From Lithobates sylvaticus (lineage: Eukaryota > Chordata > Amphibia > Anura > Ranidae): a stretch of DNA of 64,000 bases. The position numbers and the translations under genes were made by a program. The stretch is from contig CM053029.1 in NCBI GenBank assembly GCA_028564925.1, positions 432,337,893 through 432,401,892 of the forward strand, in the 5' to 3' direction. The notes beneath the pieces were generated by a model. It ran no database searches, was not told where the DNA came from, and was given only the letters and a program-made list of their open reading frames with translations. Of this stretch, positions 53,937 to 63,317 are shown piece by piece. Each line of letters starts with the position of its first letter. The first letter of the stretch is position 1.

Positions 53937-54352
53937 ACACGGTCGGACAATCCGCGGACCAGGTCCGTCGGACCATGTCCGTCATACTTTGTCCGATGTT
54001 GGTTTTGCGTACACACGGTCGGACAAAGTTGTCGGAAAATCCGATCATTCTGAACGTGGTGACGTTTGTTGCCTACGACGGGACTACGTAGAGGCTAGTA
54101 GCCAATAGCTTTGGTCTTGTAATGTGATCTGAGCATGCGTGGCACTTTGTCCGGTCGGACAACCGTACACACGATCGGATTTGGTGTGATCGGACCGTGT
54201 TGACGGCAAAGATTTCCAGCAGGAGATAAGACTTTGTCCGTCGGTCAAACCGACGAACACTGTCCGATGGTGCATACACACGGTCTGATTTTTCAACAAC
54301 CTTGTCCGATCGGACAGAATCCATGAAAAAGTCCGACCGTGTGTATGGGGCT
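53937..54352. mobile_element. Harbinger-like MITE with TTA duplication
   Basis: AGCCCCATACACACGGTCGG and CCGACCGTGTGTATGGGGCT are perfect 20-bp inverted ends, flanked by TTA (53934-53936 and 54353-54355). CGGAC/GTCCG motifs repeat inside on both strands. It is nested in hAT copy 2, hence younger. A truncated relative is at 39417. Confidence 0.92.
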
Positions 54353-54598
54353 TTAGTGTTGTGAACTTGATAGTGATACTAGTGTTGCTAGTGTTGTGAT
54401 AGCCTCAGAGGCTGTCCGTGTTGTGGGGGATTTATTATTATAGATTCTATATTATAGATTGAGATTCTATATAGATTATATATACCCTAGCTTGTTACCT
54501 GTCTGATCAGCGATCACCATCACCAGTCCATTTTCATTAAACATGAACAACAAAGATTCGACAAAGCAGCGAAAAACATACAAACGTCAAATCTTTGG

Positions 54599-54715
54599 CT
54601 TATGGTGTCTGTCGAAAGTTCTAAGAAGATTCGACGGAGCAGCTAAACTATACGGCGTCGTACAGTTTAGCTGCTCCGTTGAATCTTCTTTAAACATTCG
54701 ACAGACACCATAAGC
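54599..54715. repeat. Inverted repeat near the right end of hAT copy 2
   Basis: GGCTTATGGTGTCTGTCGAA on the left pairs with TTCGACAGACACCATAAGCC on the right, and GATTCGACGGAGCAGCTAAA pairs with TTTAGCTGCTCCGTTGAATC, around a GCGTCGTAC centre. Arms are about 55 bp with few mismatches. Confidence 0.9.
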
Positions 54716-55281
54716 CTTTAATGACAGATTCGACCTCAATTAATTTGGATTTTCGGACGAATGCAATTTTTAACGAAAAACAAAATATATAAAAACGAAT
54801 TTCGAGTAACTAAATAAATGGATTTTTCGGACGAAAACTAAATTCCGAAACAAAATATTTCAGTGTGCACATGTCTATTTGCTACTAGCAAGTTAGTGTG
54901 TTATTGTGACTCTGAAGGTAGAGTGTTACTGTAGTGTTAGTGTAGTCTGAGTATAGTGTAGTGTCAGTGCAGTGTTAGTGTAGTGTGAGTGTAGTATAGT
55001 GTAGAGTATAGCAGGCAAATTTGTCTGCCCCAGCCGCTGCATCAAAAACAAAAATATACACTCCATGCCACCCACATGCCCAGCGTCTAAATTCCAGCTT
55101 GTCCAAATTGCTGGCATTACAGACTCTGGTAGGTTACAGTCTCATGGAAAAGGTAGTTTTGAGGCTTTGAGGTAGTTTTGATGCTTCTGTTGGTAAAAGG
55201 AGGAGCGATGTAGAAGGGAGAAGGGAGCCGCCTAAGTGATGCATTTATCTGTAGTGCATTTATCTAGAAGCGAAAACAGAC

Positions 55282-55560
55282 ATGGAAAGCTTTCCATTAG
55301 AGAATCCACTGGGTTACCGAATCATGAGAATAGACCACTGGCCAGAACGTGCCCAGTATGCAATTAAGCTGCTGGGCTGCCCTGCATCCAGCATGCTTTC
55401 CGAATGGGCATTCAGTGCTGCCGGAGGTTTTGTGACAGATAAAAGAGCATGTCTGTCCACAGACTCCATTGACTTGCTGACATTTGTCAAAATGAATCGG
55501 TCCAGGATTAGCAGCAGCTATCAAGCCCCTGATGCCGATGTCGCCGATTACATGTTTTTG
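55282..55560 (+). pseudogene. hAT transposase C-terminal dimerisation domain (copy B)
   Basis: The frame reads ENPLGYRIMRIDHWPERAQY, then LGCPASSMLSEWAFSAAGGF and VTDKRACLSTDSIDLLTFVK. The pattern W...A...LGCPASS..SE..FSAAG is the hATC domain, which dimerises hAT transposases. The end, SSYQAPDADVADY, matches SSYQAPDGDVSDY in copy A on the other strand, proving common origin. The frame continues open to 56007 into non-homologous sequence, so the last 150 codons are not transposase. All catalytic parts are missing. Confidence 0.9.
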
Positions 55561-55599
55561 AGATCTGGAATATCTGCAAGACTGTCTAGGATGCCTAAC

Positions 55600-56060
55600 T
55601 TTGTGGTTGTTGATTTTATCTTGAAGTCATTTGATTACCATGTATACTTTTCACTTATAACCACACATACACTTTATAGTTTTAGGTATATGGTGATGTG
55701 GTCATATCACTATTTGATTTTAATGGGGGACTACTCGCCAGGGATATCCATTTTCTACTGGCATTTTATCTATTTGCCTTTGGGTTTCACCACCTCATCT
55801 CCCGGGACTGATGATGTGTTTCTCCCCGGTCGGTCTCAGCCCATGACGTCCTCCACTCATACACACCGGTCATTTGTCGGTAAAATGGGTGATTTATGGG
55901 TATCGCCCTTATTCCATTATATATTCCTTTTTTCCCTCTGCTTGTCATTTGGACAGCCCTTATCATATTTTATAATATCTTTTTATAGACTCTGCATCTG
56001 CTCCTGAAGATTGGAGGTTGTCCATGAAACGCGTCAAGCTAAATAGATGCTATTATGATC
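55600..56060 (+). other. Unassigned insert with GAAACGCGTCAAG motif
   Basis: The sequence between the transposase fragment and the tandem units contains CCCGGGACTGATGATGTG, CCATGACGTCCTCCACTC and CCATGAAACGCGTCAAGC. It has the look of a retroelement 3' region similar in style to 44520-45362, but I see no flanking duplication and no encoded enzyme. Confidence 0.3.
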
Positions 56061-56435
56061 ATTAATTTAAGAGTATCATCTACTATTTAAATTAATATAA
56101 AAAAAAACTGGCCTATACCAATGTTTTATGGTTTTCTTATTATCATGTGTACATTTTTAGAGTCTGGTGTTTATAATACTATTGTGTCATTATCATGCAA
56201 AATGTTACCATGTTACTATGCAATATATATTAATAAATTTACTTTTATATACTTATTTATGCCATGTCATTATCTATATGTTATTACACAATGATACTAG
56301 TTCATATTTTATTATATACCTGCCAGCCATTCCATGTTCACGGTGCTATTTCGGCCACATGCTTCACACAAAGTCCCAAACCTTCTCCTCATGCTAATTT
56401 ATCTTGAAGTAATTTTTTGGTATAGGTTTCATGAG

Positions 56436-57550
56436 AACAATTAACACCCAAGGACCAATTTTTCTGCACCTGTTTGACAGGTGCATATCATTTAATTTAA
56501 TTTTTTGTTACAGCAAGGCCAATTCTTGCTTTCATCAAGAGTAACTCTATAGGGTTAAGGTGTGAAGGCACCGCCAACACCCAAAGCCAATTTTTTCTGC
56601 ACCTGTTTAACAGATGTGTATAATTTCAATTTTTTACAGAAAGGACAATTCTTGCTTTCATCTAATGTACCTCTATAGCAGGGGTCTTCAAACTAAGGCC
56701 CTCCAGTTGTTCGGGAACTACAATTCCCATCATGTTTAGTAATGTCTGTGAATATCAGAGTTTTACAATGCCTTATGGGATGTGTGGTTCCGCAACAGCT
56801 GGTGGGCCATAGTTTGAAGATCCCTGCTCTATAGGGTTATGGCGTGAAGACACCATCAACATCCAAAGTCCAACTTTTGCACACCTGTTTGACAGGTGCA
56901 TATACGTAAAAAAATGTTTACAGGAAGGCCGATTCTTGCTCTCATCAAGTGTACCTCTAGCCATTTCCTGCTCTCTCCGGCGGTGTGTTCTCAGAGCATT
57001 CTGTGGGGAAATGTTTTCTTTCGTTCACTGGTTTGTAGATCAGTGGCGGCTTCTGTGGCAGAATGAGTTTGTCACAAAAAAAAAAAAAAAAAACATTCCT
57101 TAATGGCTTCACTGGTAAGCCATTAATGGTAAAACTGAAGCGGGATATGGAATACAAGGGATACCTGGTCTCTGTGGATGGCTACATTAACATGTAGCTT
57201 GCCAATACAGAAAAGTATATTGATGGGGAATTGTCTGGACATTTTGGAGAAGTTCTAATAAGGTGTCATAATGTATTGTATATACAAGGAGTAGAAGAGG
57301 AGGAAGAAGATGGCAAGATGAGAGAATAAAGCAATTTCCAAATCAGTTTTGTAAATTTATGTTGAAACTTCTCTTTTGAGGTTATTGTTGGACATTATTT
57401 TTCTTACCAAAACATACAAAAACAAATAGATTTTTTTCAAAAGTACCTCTATAGAGTTATGGTCTGAAGGCACCACCAACACCCAAAGCCCAATTTTTCG
57501 GCACCTATTGCTAGACTTCCGTGCACTAAATTGTGGCCTCATCATACAGA
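56436..57550 (+). repeat. 125-135-bp tandem units in hAT copy B, interrupted twice
   Basis: Units start at about 56436, 56569, 56850 and 57470. Each runs AACACCCAAAGCCAATTTTT, CTGCACCTGTTTGACAGG, TTTTACAGGAAGGCCAATTC, TTGCTTTCATCAAG and CTCTATAGGGTTATGGTGTG. A hAT MITE (56679-56826) and another insert (about 56960-57440) separate them. They match the reverse complement of 41040-41290. Confidence 0.85.
56679..56826. mobile_element. hAT hairpin MITE with perfect 8-bp duplication
   Basis: CAGGGGTCTTCAAACTA and TAGTTTGAAGATCCCTG are near-perfect inverted ends, flanked by CTCTATAG (56671-56678 and 56827-56834). Same family as 27451-27607 and 4427-4690. Confidence 0.93.
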
Positions 57551-57759
57551 CTGGCTCCCCAAGCCGGTGTTTACTAAATAAAGAAAGCTTGCAGGGAAAA
57601 TCTATGTAAATTTATTTTTTTCATTATATACTGTATGTCAGTTTTGCTGCAGCAGGTTCTATACACTGTACAGATGCCCCACTTTACAGGCAGACTAAGG
57701 GGACCCCCCCAGGCACTATATTTAAAGTAATTTTTCATTTATATTGTCTCACTTTTTAA

Positions 57760-58475
57760 TCACTTCCCGACCGGCTCACGTACATTTATGGCGGCAGGTT
57801 GACTCCCCTGCGTGAATCACCATACCTGTACTACAGCCCCTTTAAGAGCCATAGCAGGCGTGCGCTGCACGGCGGAGGACCCAATGCGCGTGGCTGGCAG
57901 GTGCGATGTCCGCCGGCCACCTGTGATCGTGGGCACAAGAGCCAGAACGGGGATTTGTGTGTGTAAACACACAAATCCCTGTACTGACAGGAGATAAGAG
58001 ACTGATCGTCTCTTCCTAGTAATTAGGAACAGCAAAATGTCTCCTCCTCCAGTCAGTACACTGCCCCCACAGTTAGAAACACACACAAAGGAACACATTT
58101 AACCCCTTGATCACCCCCTAGTGTTAACCCCTTTCCTGCCAGTGACATTTACACAGTAATCAGTGCATTTTTACAGTCCAGTCAATGGTCCCAAAAAAGT
58201 GTCCAATCAGTTTGCCGCAGTCCCGCTAAAAATCGCAGATTGCCACCATTATTAGTAAAAAATAATTGTAAAATTGTCGCTCTTTTTTTGATTATAGCGC
58301 AAAAACGAAAAACCGTAACATATACCACCAAAAGAAAGCTCTATTTGTGGGGAAAAAAGGACATCAATATTGTTTTGGTACAGCATCGCACTACCGCGCA
58401 ATTGTCAGTTAAAGCGAAGCAGTGCCGTATCGCAAAAAATGGCCTGGTCATTAATCCTTCTGGGGCTGGATTTGG
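57760..58475 (+). mobile_element. piggyBac-type MITE with both TTAA flanks
   Basis: The left TTAA (57756-57759) is followed by TCACTTCCCGACCGGC; the right end TCTGGGGCTGGATTTGG precedes TTAA (58476-58479). It contains TTAACCCCTTGATCACCCCC, CAGTGACATTTACACAGTAA and the 3' core ACCACCAAAAGAAAGCTC (58326). Inserted near the 3' end of hAT copy B. Confidence 0.82.
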
Positions 58476-59040
58476 TTAAAATCACTGCTTCTTTAAAAAC
58501 GATCTTTTTAAAAAAAAAAATTGTATTGATACATGTCCCCCAGGGCAGTACCCAGGCCCCCATACCATTTTTATGGCCAATAACTTGCATATAAGCCTTC
58601 AAAATTGGCACTTTTCAAGTTTGGGTCCCATAGACTTTAATAGGGTTTGTGGTTCGGGTCTGAACTTTTGGGATGTTCTAGAGTTCTGGCCCGACTCTTT
58701 TATTGAGAATGTAAACCAAATCTGTGTATAAGGAGCCCCCCTGAACTTGAAGTGCCATGCCATTAAGTGCCAAGGTCTAAATCTGGCTCTGTATGCAGTG
58801 ATCTTCCTGGCGGGATACCTCAGAGGGGTTTGGACAAGGATCTGAACATGCCTTAGCTCATCCCTGTTTGCCATCAGCACCTATACCAGGAAGAACCTGA
58901 ACAAGAATTTTCATGGCCAGTTCCTCAGGTGGTATTTTAATAAAAGCTGCAGATTTAAAGATATTGACTTTTGAAACCACACTAATATGTTAACCGTTTG
59001 CTGACCAGCCGCCGTCATTATCCACTTGACCACTGGGCAC

Positions 59041-59815
59041 TTAAACCCCCTTCCTAACCAGACCAATTTTCAGCTTTCGGTGCTCTCACATTTTGAATGA
59101 CAATTTCTCAGTCATGCAACACTGTACCTATATGAAATTTTTGTCCTTTTTTTACACACAAATAGAGCTTTCTTTTGGTGGTATTTAATCACCGCTGGGT
59201 TTTTTCTATTTTTTGCGCTATAAAAGAAAAAAGACCAAAAATTCTGTAAGAAAATTTATTTTTCTTTGTTTCTGTTATAAAATTGAGCAAATTAGTAATT
59301 TTTCTTCATAAATTTTGCCCAAAATTTATACTGCTACATATCTTTGGTAAAAATAAGTACAAATTGGGGTATATTATTTGGTCTTTGTGAAAATGATAGA
59401 GTCCACAAGCTATAGTGCCAATATTTGAAAATTGATCATACTTGAAGTACTGGCGGCCTATCTAATTTCTTGAAACCCTAACATGCCAGAAAAGTACAAA
59501 TACCCCCCGAATTACCCCTTTTTGGAAAGAAGACATTCCAAGGTATTTAGAAAGAGGCATGGGGAGGTTTTTGAAGTTGTCATTTTTTCCCACAATTCTT
59601 TGCAAATCAAGATTTTTTTTTTCTTTTTTTTTTTTTCACAAAATTTTCATATTAGCAGGTTATTTCTCACACACACAGCATATGCATACCACAAATTACA
59701 CCCCAAAAATACATTCTACTATAACTCCCGAGTATAGCAATAACACTTGTGTGAGACTTTTACACAGGGTTGCCACATACAGAGGCCCAACATGCAGGGA
59801 GCACCTGCAGGCGTT
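59041..59815 (-). mobile_element. piggyBac-type MITE, reverse orientation
   Basis: After TTAAACCCCCTTCC it reads the 3' core in reverse: CATTTTGAATGACAATT (59091), then AATAGAGCTTTCTTTTGGTG (59162) and TTTTTTGCGCTATAAA. Its 5' side (near 59700-59800) has no clear terminus. It is the only copy of this family on the minus strand in the window. Confidence 0.7.
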
Positions 59816-59825
59816 CTGGAGCACC

Positions 59826-60795
59826 CAGGCCAATTCTGAAATTTCTCTCCTACATGTAAAAATCATAATTTATTTGCTAGAAAATTACATAGAACCCCAA
59901 AACATTATATATATGTTTTTTTTTTAGCAAAGACCCTAAAGAATACAATGGTGGTCGTTGCAACTTTTTATCTTGCGTGGTATTTGCGCAGCAATTTTTC
60001 AAACGCATTTTTTTGGGAAAAAAAATGTTTTGTGCATTAAAAAAAACAAAGTTAGCCCAATATTTTTGCATAATGTGAAAGATGAAGTTACGCCGAGTAA
60101 ATAGATACCTAACATGTCACCCTTCAAAATTGCACACACTCGTGGAATGGCACCAAACTTTGCTACTTAAAAATACCCATAGGTGACGCTTTAAAAAATT
60201 TTTACTGGTTACATCTTTTGAGTTACAGAGGTCTAGGGCCAAAATGATTGCTCTCGCTCTAACGTTTGAAGCGATACCTCACATGTTTTGATATGTGGGA
60301 CTTACGGATGCGTTCACTTCTGCATGCGAGCACAAGTGGACAGGGGCGCTTTAAAATTTTTTTAATTTTTTTTGTTCATTTTACTTTATTTATTTTAGTT
60401 TGACACTTTTTCCCCAAAAATACATTTTTTAATCACTTTTATTCCTATTGCAAGGAATGTAAACATCCCTTGTAATAGGAATATGGCATGACAGGTCCTC
60501 TTTACAGTGAGATATGGGGTCAATAAGATCCCACATCTCACCTCTAGGCTGGGAAGCCTGCAATAAAAAAAAAAAAAAAACGATCCTGGCTTCAATCGTA
60601 TCGGCGAGATGGTAGAAACACTGGAGGGCGACGGGAGGGGGGGAACGTCCCCTCTCACCTCCCGTAAGAACGATCAAGCAGCGGAAAAGCCGCTATGATC
60701 ATTCTTATGGTGTAGGGAATCGCCGGCTGAAAAAGCTGATATCTGAATGATGCCTGTAGCTGCAGCTCATATGACGGCCGGCGGGCAGGAAGTGG
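59826..60795. mobile_element. Second copy of the 19245-20430 MITE, left end missing
   Basis: Colinear with 19258-20430: GGCCAATTCTGAAATTTC, TCTCTCCTACATGTAAAA, TTGCGCAGCAATTTTTCAAA, AAGATGAAGTTACGCCGAGT and CCTTGTAATAGGAATAT. It ends GCGGGCAGGAAGTGG before TTAA (60796-60799). The left terminal 13 bp are absent, so it was truncated on that side. Some 150 bp of the GC-rich part seen in the first copy are missing here. Confidence 0.78.
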
Positions 60796-60875
60796 TTAAA
60801 ACTTCTTTTTTTTTAACACAAAGTTGTCTATTTATACAATATTTCTAACACATAGCATGTACATACCAAAAATGG

Positions 60876-61432
60876 CATGGCTGGGTATGGCTGAGTATCG
60901 CCGAGTATGGCTGGGTATTACCGAGTATTGCAGGGTATGGCTGGGTATTGCAGAGTATGGCTGGGTATCACCGAGTATTGCAGAGTATGGCTGGGTATTG
61001 CAGAGTATGGCTGGGTATCACCGAGTATTGCAGAGTATGGCTGGGTATGGCAGAGTATAGCTGGGTATGGCAGAGTATGGCTGGGCATGGCAGGGTATGG
61101 CAGGGTATTGCAGGGTATGGCTGGGTATTGCAGGGTATGGCAGAGTATTGCATGGTATGGCTGGGTATTACAAGGTATTGCAGAGTATTGCAGAGTATGG
61201 CTGGGTATTGCAGAGTATTGCAGGGTATGGCAGAGTATTGCAGAGTATGGCTGGGTATTGCAGAGTATGGCTGGGTATTGCAGAGTAAGGCTGAGTATGG
61301 CATGGTATGGCAGAGTATTGGCAGGGTATGGCAGAGTATGGCAGAGTATGGCAGAGTATGGCAGGGTATGGCAGAGTATGGCAGGGTATTGCAGAGTATT
61401 GGCAGGGTATTGCAGCATATGGAGGGATGGCT
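60876..61432 (+). repeat. 10-bp tandem array (GGCTGGGTAT / TGCAGAGTAT)
   Basis: About 55 copies of a decamer with two main forms, GGCTGGGTAT and TGCAGAGTAT, plus hybrids such as GGCAGAGTAT. Forms often alternate, giving a 20-bp superperiod. The array has no stop codons in any plus frame and few on the minus, so it generates open frames of up to 200 codons on both strands; these are artefacts. Confidence 0.96.
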
Positions 61433-61737
61433 GAGCATGGATGGATGGCTGGATGTGACTGCAATTGTCACAGAACAGCGCTGTGGGCACTACAGATCCA
61501 GCCCACAGCGCTGCTGCCATCCGATCTCTCCCCCTCCATTGTACAGATCAGTACACAGAGGGGAGAGAGGAACCAACGTCATGACATGATGCCGGTTTGT
61601 TTACAAGTGATCACTCCGCCGCAATCAGCATCACAGATGTCCTCGGGTGAGAGCGGGATTCTGGGAGGACGTCACTGTATGCCCTCCCAGAGTTATCCAA
61701 CCACCCTGTAGCCGTCATTCGGCTATGGGCCCGTTGA

Positions 61738-62671
61738 TAAGTGATTATACTGCGGCAGGTTGGCACGATCCCGCGAACCGTCGTAGCTATACGCCGGCTC
61801 CTTTAAGCGGGATAGCAGGCGTGCGCCCGCTGCTCTGCAGGGGTGCCGATGTGCGTGGCCGGCGGTCGCGATTGCAGGCACGAGAGCCAAAACAAGGACA
61901 TGTGTGTGTAAACACACAAAAATCCCTGCTCTGTGAGGAGAGGAGAGGCAGATCGTGAGTTCCTATTAGCTAGGAACCATGATCTGTCATCTCCTATAGT
62001 CAGTCCCCTACCCCTACAGTTAGAACACACACCAGGGAACACAGTTAGCCCCTTGATCACCCCTAGTGTTAACCCCTTCCCTGCCAGTGACATTTACACA
62101 GTAATCCGTGCATTTTTATAGCACTGACCGCTGTATAATTGTCAGTAGTCCCAAAAATGTCTCAAAAGTGTCTGCTCTGTCCGCCATAATGTCGCTGTCC
62201 TGATAAAAATCGCAGATCACCCCCATTACTAGTAAAAAAAAAAAAAAAAAAATGCAATAAATCTTTTCCCTATATTGTAGACGCTTTAACTTTTGCGCAA
62301 ACCAATCAATATACGCTTATTGCGATTTGTATTACCAAAAATATGTAGAAGAATACATATCGGCCTAAACTGAAGAAAAAATTCGCTTTTTTTTTAAAAT
62401 TGGGGATATTTATTATAGCAAAAAGTACAAAATATTTTAGTTTTTTTTTCAAAATTGTTGCTCTTTTTTTTGTTTATAGCGCAAAAAATAAAAACCGCAG
62501 AGATGATCAAATACCACCAAAAGAAAGCTCTATTTGTGGGAAAAAAAGGACGTTGATTTTGTTTGGGTACAGCGGCACACGACCGTGCAATTGTCAGTTA
62601 AAGTGACGCGGTGCCGTATCGCAAAAAATGGCCTGGTCATTGAGCAGCCAAATCTTCAGGGGCTGAAGTGG
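61738..62671 (+). mobile_element. piggyBac-type MITE, long form
   Basis: It begins near TGATAAGTGATTATACTGCG and has the GC-rich 5' part (GGATAGCAGGCGTGCGC), TTAGCCCCTTGATCACCCC, CAGTGACATTTACACAGTAA, a 19-base A tract and the 3' core ATACCACCAAAAGAAAGCTC (62511). It ends CTTCAGGGGCTGAAGTGG followed by TCAA instead of TTAA, so the flank has mutated. Confidence 0.78.
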
Positions 62672-63317
62672 TCAAAGCTTTTAGGAGATTTTATGATTGG
62701 GTTTGCATATACTTTAACCTCTCCATTAGAGTTATTAATCTATGTTATATCAGAGCAAAATGGAATATTGCAGCGTCACAGGGTTATTTGGAACATGTAC
62801 TGTATGTGGTACTTTGTCAAGATTGCTGTTTTTTCACCATGCATGAATTGCAGTAGCATTGGCCTGATGAAAAAGATAAATTACGCTCTTATTATCGCTT
62901 TTGGTCATTAAACTATAAGAAGGCTTTTGCACTGAAAAGAAGTGAATACTACCATTCTTCAAGTGTGTAAATGAAAGGTTGGTAATGCTTCTAAAATTAC
63001 GATAGTTAGGACTTGCCATTTAATCCACCTCTTAACCTTCTCTGCATTATAAAATCCATTTAATGTCTTATGAATAGACTTACTGTATACTTAAGAAGAG
63101 AGTGACATATGCAGGGGATTGTGCTGGTCATTTTCTTGGCTGTAGGATTTGTATGCAGGAAAACTTTTATTAGAAAATATTACATGAACATTTTTTTAAC
63201 TTCCTTGCTGATGTCCTTTATTGGTTTTAAATACAAGTCCATACACAGGTGCTGCACAGTCTTCCAGAAAACATATCAAAACAGAAATAACAAAACAAAA
63301 GTCCTAGCCGTGCTCGG
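62672..63317. other. Intergenic sequence, nothing recognised
   Basis: AT-rich, no terminal repeats, tandem structure or coding similarity that I can identify. Confidence 0.4.

Larger units (their letters stand above)
53322..54877 (+). mobile_element. Non-autonomous hAT element copy 2, complete, perfect 8-bp duplication
   Basis: The ends TAGACATGTGCA and TGCACATGTCTA are inverted; TTTGCTAC flanks both sides (53314-53321 and 54878-54885). It is 1556 bp including a 416-bp Harbinger-like MITE (53937-54352). It has three 20-bp ATTCGACATAGAG units near the left end and a large inverted repeat (54599-54715) near the right end. No transposase. It lies inside hAT copy B. Confidence 0.93.
53025..58866 (+). 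mobile_element. hAT transposon copy B, autonomous-type family, 5' end lost, heavily nested
   Basis: In plus orientation: a 5' region (53025-53321 and 54886-55280, with TATAAAAG near 53247 and GTGTTAGTGTA-type short repeats at 54900-55010), a transposase C-terminal fragment (55282-55560), 125-135-bp tandem units (56436-57550), and a 3' end TAGCTCATCCCTG at about 58866, the inverse of the TAGGGATGAGC end of copy A. Insertions include 53322-54877, 56679-56826 and 57760-58475. The middle of the transposase is deleted. Confidence 0.7.

Noticed and set aside
55561-56007. Continuation of the hAT C-terminal frame to 241 codons
   Set aside because: After about 55560 the residues become hydrophobic and unrelated to any transposase; the frame simply stays open into inserted sequence.
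60907-61589. Open frames of 167-213 codons on both strands
   Set aside because: They follow directly from the 10-bp array. Similar-length frames on both strands over the same bases are the mark of a stop-free repeat, not of genes.
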